DNA of 15,427 nt from Candidatus Latescibacterota bacterium (GTDB lineage: Bacteria; Latescibacterota; UBA2968; UBA8231). Positions within the stretch are counted from its first letter, which is position 1. Each line of letters starts with the position of its first letter. Position numbers and translations under genes: made by a program. The stretch covers positions 2,187 through 17,613 of the forward strand of contig JAGWBY010000083.1 of NCBI GenBank assembly GCA_021295675.1, written 5' to 3'. The notes below the pieces were generated by a model that had not been told where the DNA came from, did no database searches, and saw only the letters and a list, made by a program, of their open reading frames with translations. Below, piece by piece: positions 14,501-15,427 of the stretch.

Positions 14501-14670
14501 ACACGTCAAAATAATTTACGAATAGTTGATTCTCAGAAGCGATTTCAAAAAATCCTTCAGCTAGCTTGCGCTGATTTGATACAGAACACCAGAGGGGATT
14601 GAGCTTACGTTACGAGCCTCCGTCCCTGCCGCAATATAGATTCCACACTCGGCTCACCACCACAGATCGT

Positions 14671-14943
14671 TCACTGCCACAGTTCAGAATCAGTGCGCCG
14701 CTCAGAATCAATCTTCTGCTGAATCCGAGTGAACTCATCTTCGTCCCAGCGTCCGAACAGGTGATCTAGGTCGTGATATACCTCGGTGAACCGACGCGAT
14801 TTGTCCAATCCGAATTGCCTTCGGAGAGCGTCCAGCACCGTCTGGTTCACGCTCTTGCCTTCCCGCTCGGCCACCTCCCTTAACTTGGCGGCAAGCTGGG
14901 GATCCAGTCCACGCAGGGTCATGTTCTTCAGAACATCCGCCAA
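14671..14943 (-). CDS. Orphan VapB/FitA-like ribbon-helix-helix antitoxin
   Basis: This 90-residue protein has an RHH DNA-binding domain: MTLRGLDPQLAAKLREVAE, then EGKSVNQTVLDALRRQFG. The toxin-binding tail DLDHLFGRWDEDEF and C-terminal RTDSELW are characteristic of antitoxins paired with PIN-domain (VapC) RNases. The start is TTG 14943, supported by AAGGAGG 6 nt upstream. ATG 14922 lacks a well-placed site. Antitoxin genes of this type normally overlap a downstream VapC gene, but only about 210 bases separate this stop from the regulator's start and no toxin frame is present. The stop context (CAGTGAACG) would permit a GTG start, but that frame ends after six codons. It is therefore a solitary antitoxin, or a degraded module whose toxin has been lost. 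Confidence 0.82.
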   Translation of the reverse strand: MADVLKNMTLRGLDPQLAAKLREVAEREGKSVNQTVLDALRRQFGLDKSRRFTEVYHDLDHLFGRWDEDEFTRIQQKIDSERRTDSELWQ

Positions 14944-15097
14944 GGATTACCTCCTTGAAATGCAACGAATATATGATAGGGACGCCGCATCAAATATTGA
15001 GCTTATGAAACATGTCATCGGCGTCTTCACACTCGACCAATTCTTCCCCTCGATCCGTCTTTTCAAAAACGTCGCGGGTTTCCTCATTCGTTCGTTG

Positions 15098-15112
15098 TTC
15101 GCCGCAGGCGAA
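15098..15112. other. Perfect hairpin after the rightmost gene
   Basis: TTCGCC and GGCGAA pair around a 3-nt loop, 13 nt beyond the stop of the minus-strand gene at 15126. No T-run follows, so it is only weakly terminator-like. Nothing else recognisable was seen between 14944 and 15125 apart from the antitoxin ribosome site. Confidence 0.3.
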
Positions 15113-15125
15113 ATAGGTGCCCATC

Positions 15126-15427
15126 CTACATCAACAGATCGGCCAACGCCTGTAATTGCCCCTCGTCAGGATTCGGCCCGGCCAACGCGATCTCCGCATT
15201 CCCCTCGCCTTTTATTACAACCGCAACCTGCTTCGACCGCACGCCCTCAACCACGATCTCCCGCACCGCCGCTCGCGCCTTCGCCTCGACGTCGCTACCG
15301 AGAAAAACCTTCGCCGAAACCTCACCCATCGAATCCTTGCGCGCCCCCTTTTCAAAATACTTTCGCTTCTTTCGCTCGGCGCTCCGTTTGAACACCACGC
15401 CCGCCACTCCTTCCAACACCATCAGCA
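15126..15427 (-). CDS. Unassigned protein, C-terminal part (probably truncated by the window edge)
   Basis: At least 98 residues are visible. An ATG lies at 15422, but the frame remains open to the window end, so the real start may be outside. A lysine/arginine-rich stretch (FKRSAERKKRKYFEKGARK) precedes a segment that could form a small alpha/beta fold (VSAKVFLGSDVEAKARAAVRE ... SKQVAVVIKGEGNAEIALAG). Codon use is strongly G/C at third positions, as expected for coding DNA here. The overlapping plus-strand frame (14786-15391) is low-complexity and looks like a shadow. I do not recognise the family. Confidence 0.55.
   Translation of the reverse strand, partial: LMVLEGVAGVVFKRSAERKKRKYFEKGARKDSMGEVSAKVFLGSDVEAKARAAVREIVVEGVRSKQVAVVIKGEGNAEIALAGPNPDEGQLQALADLLM

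Noticed and set aside
14462..14509. Longer regulator start at TTG 14509
   Set aside because: This start lies upstream of the -35 box of the only good promoter, and the extra residues are not part of an HTH domain.
14547..14573. Terminator (CAGC/GCTG stem then TTTTTT on the minus strand) after the antitoxin
   Set aside because: The stem is only 4 bp with an 8-nt loop, and the T-run starts 5 nt after it, so it is too weak to annotate.
14510..14670. Remnant VapC toxin gene downstream of the antitoxin
   Set aside because: No PIN-domain motif was found on the minus strand. The GTG overlapping the antitoxin stop gives only six codons before a stop.
14786..15391. Plus-strand 201-residue frame at the right end
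   Set aside because: It is Pro/Arg/Ser-rich low-complexity sequence antisense to the antitoxin and to the right-end gene, with no ribosome site or domain.
1..15427. CRISPR array, tRNA, rRNA or insertion sequence
   Set aside because: Reading through showed no regularly spaced repeats, no tRNA- or rRNA-like stretches and no transposase or integrase motifs, despite the Cas4-like nuclease.

Overview
The window looks like a chromosomal segment of a GC-rich, Gram-negative-type bacterium. The evidence is two exported cell-envelope proteins (a lytic transglycosylase and an M16 peptidase with a lipoprotein-like leader) and a two-helix membrane sensor. No rRNA or other phylogenetic marker is present, so the lineage cannot be fixed. 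The mix of a GTE-type sugar dehydrogenase, an FGGY kinase and a PqqL-like peptidase recalls genomes of uncultured phyla such as Latescibacterota, but that is a guess.

Left part, minus strand: the N-terminal 315 residues of a membrane sensor (1-946, cut by the window edge), then a MltF-like lytic transglycosylase with two tandem solute-binding domains (1121-3217), preceded by a good sigma70-type promoter (3275-3303). Middle, plus strand: a GTE-type medium-chain dehydrogenase (3481-4480) and an FGGY carbohydrate kinase (4485-5975) form a small sugar operon. They are followed by a small unassigned protein (6029-6322) and a PqqL-like M16 metallopeptidase (6366-9175). The dehydrogenase and the peptidase are each split by a frameshift that looks like a short deletion of about 20 nt.

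Right part, minus strand: a compact five-gene operon (14461 down to 9286) is the most interesting part of the window. In order of transcription it encodes a XRE-type HTH regulator, a Cas4/AddB-like PD-(D/E)XK nuclease with a four-cysteine Fe-S pattern, a long prokaryotic Argonaute with PAZ and an apparently intact DEDD catalytic set, a 121-residue helical protein, and a predicted zincin metalloprotease (HELCH plus EFFCD). All four junctions overlap (1, 11, 4 and 1 nt), so the genes are very probably translated together. The promoter is near-consensus, carries repeated TTGCTAA half-sites and would give a leaderless mRNA for the regulator, which suggests autorepression. I infer a guide-directed defence system in which nuclease, Argonaute and protease work together. 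I do not know a named system with this gene set.

Far right, minus strand: an orphan VapB-like antitoxin (14671-14943) with no toxin beside it, then the C-terminal part of an unassigned protein running off the window (15126-15427). The Argonaute operon and the orphan antitoxin, with visibly lower GC than the genes to the left, look like an acquired defence island. No tRNA, rRNA, CRISPR array, transposase or integrase was seen.
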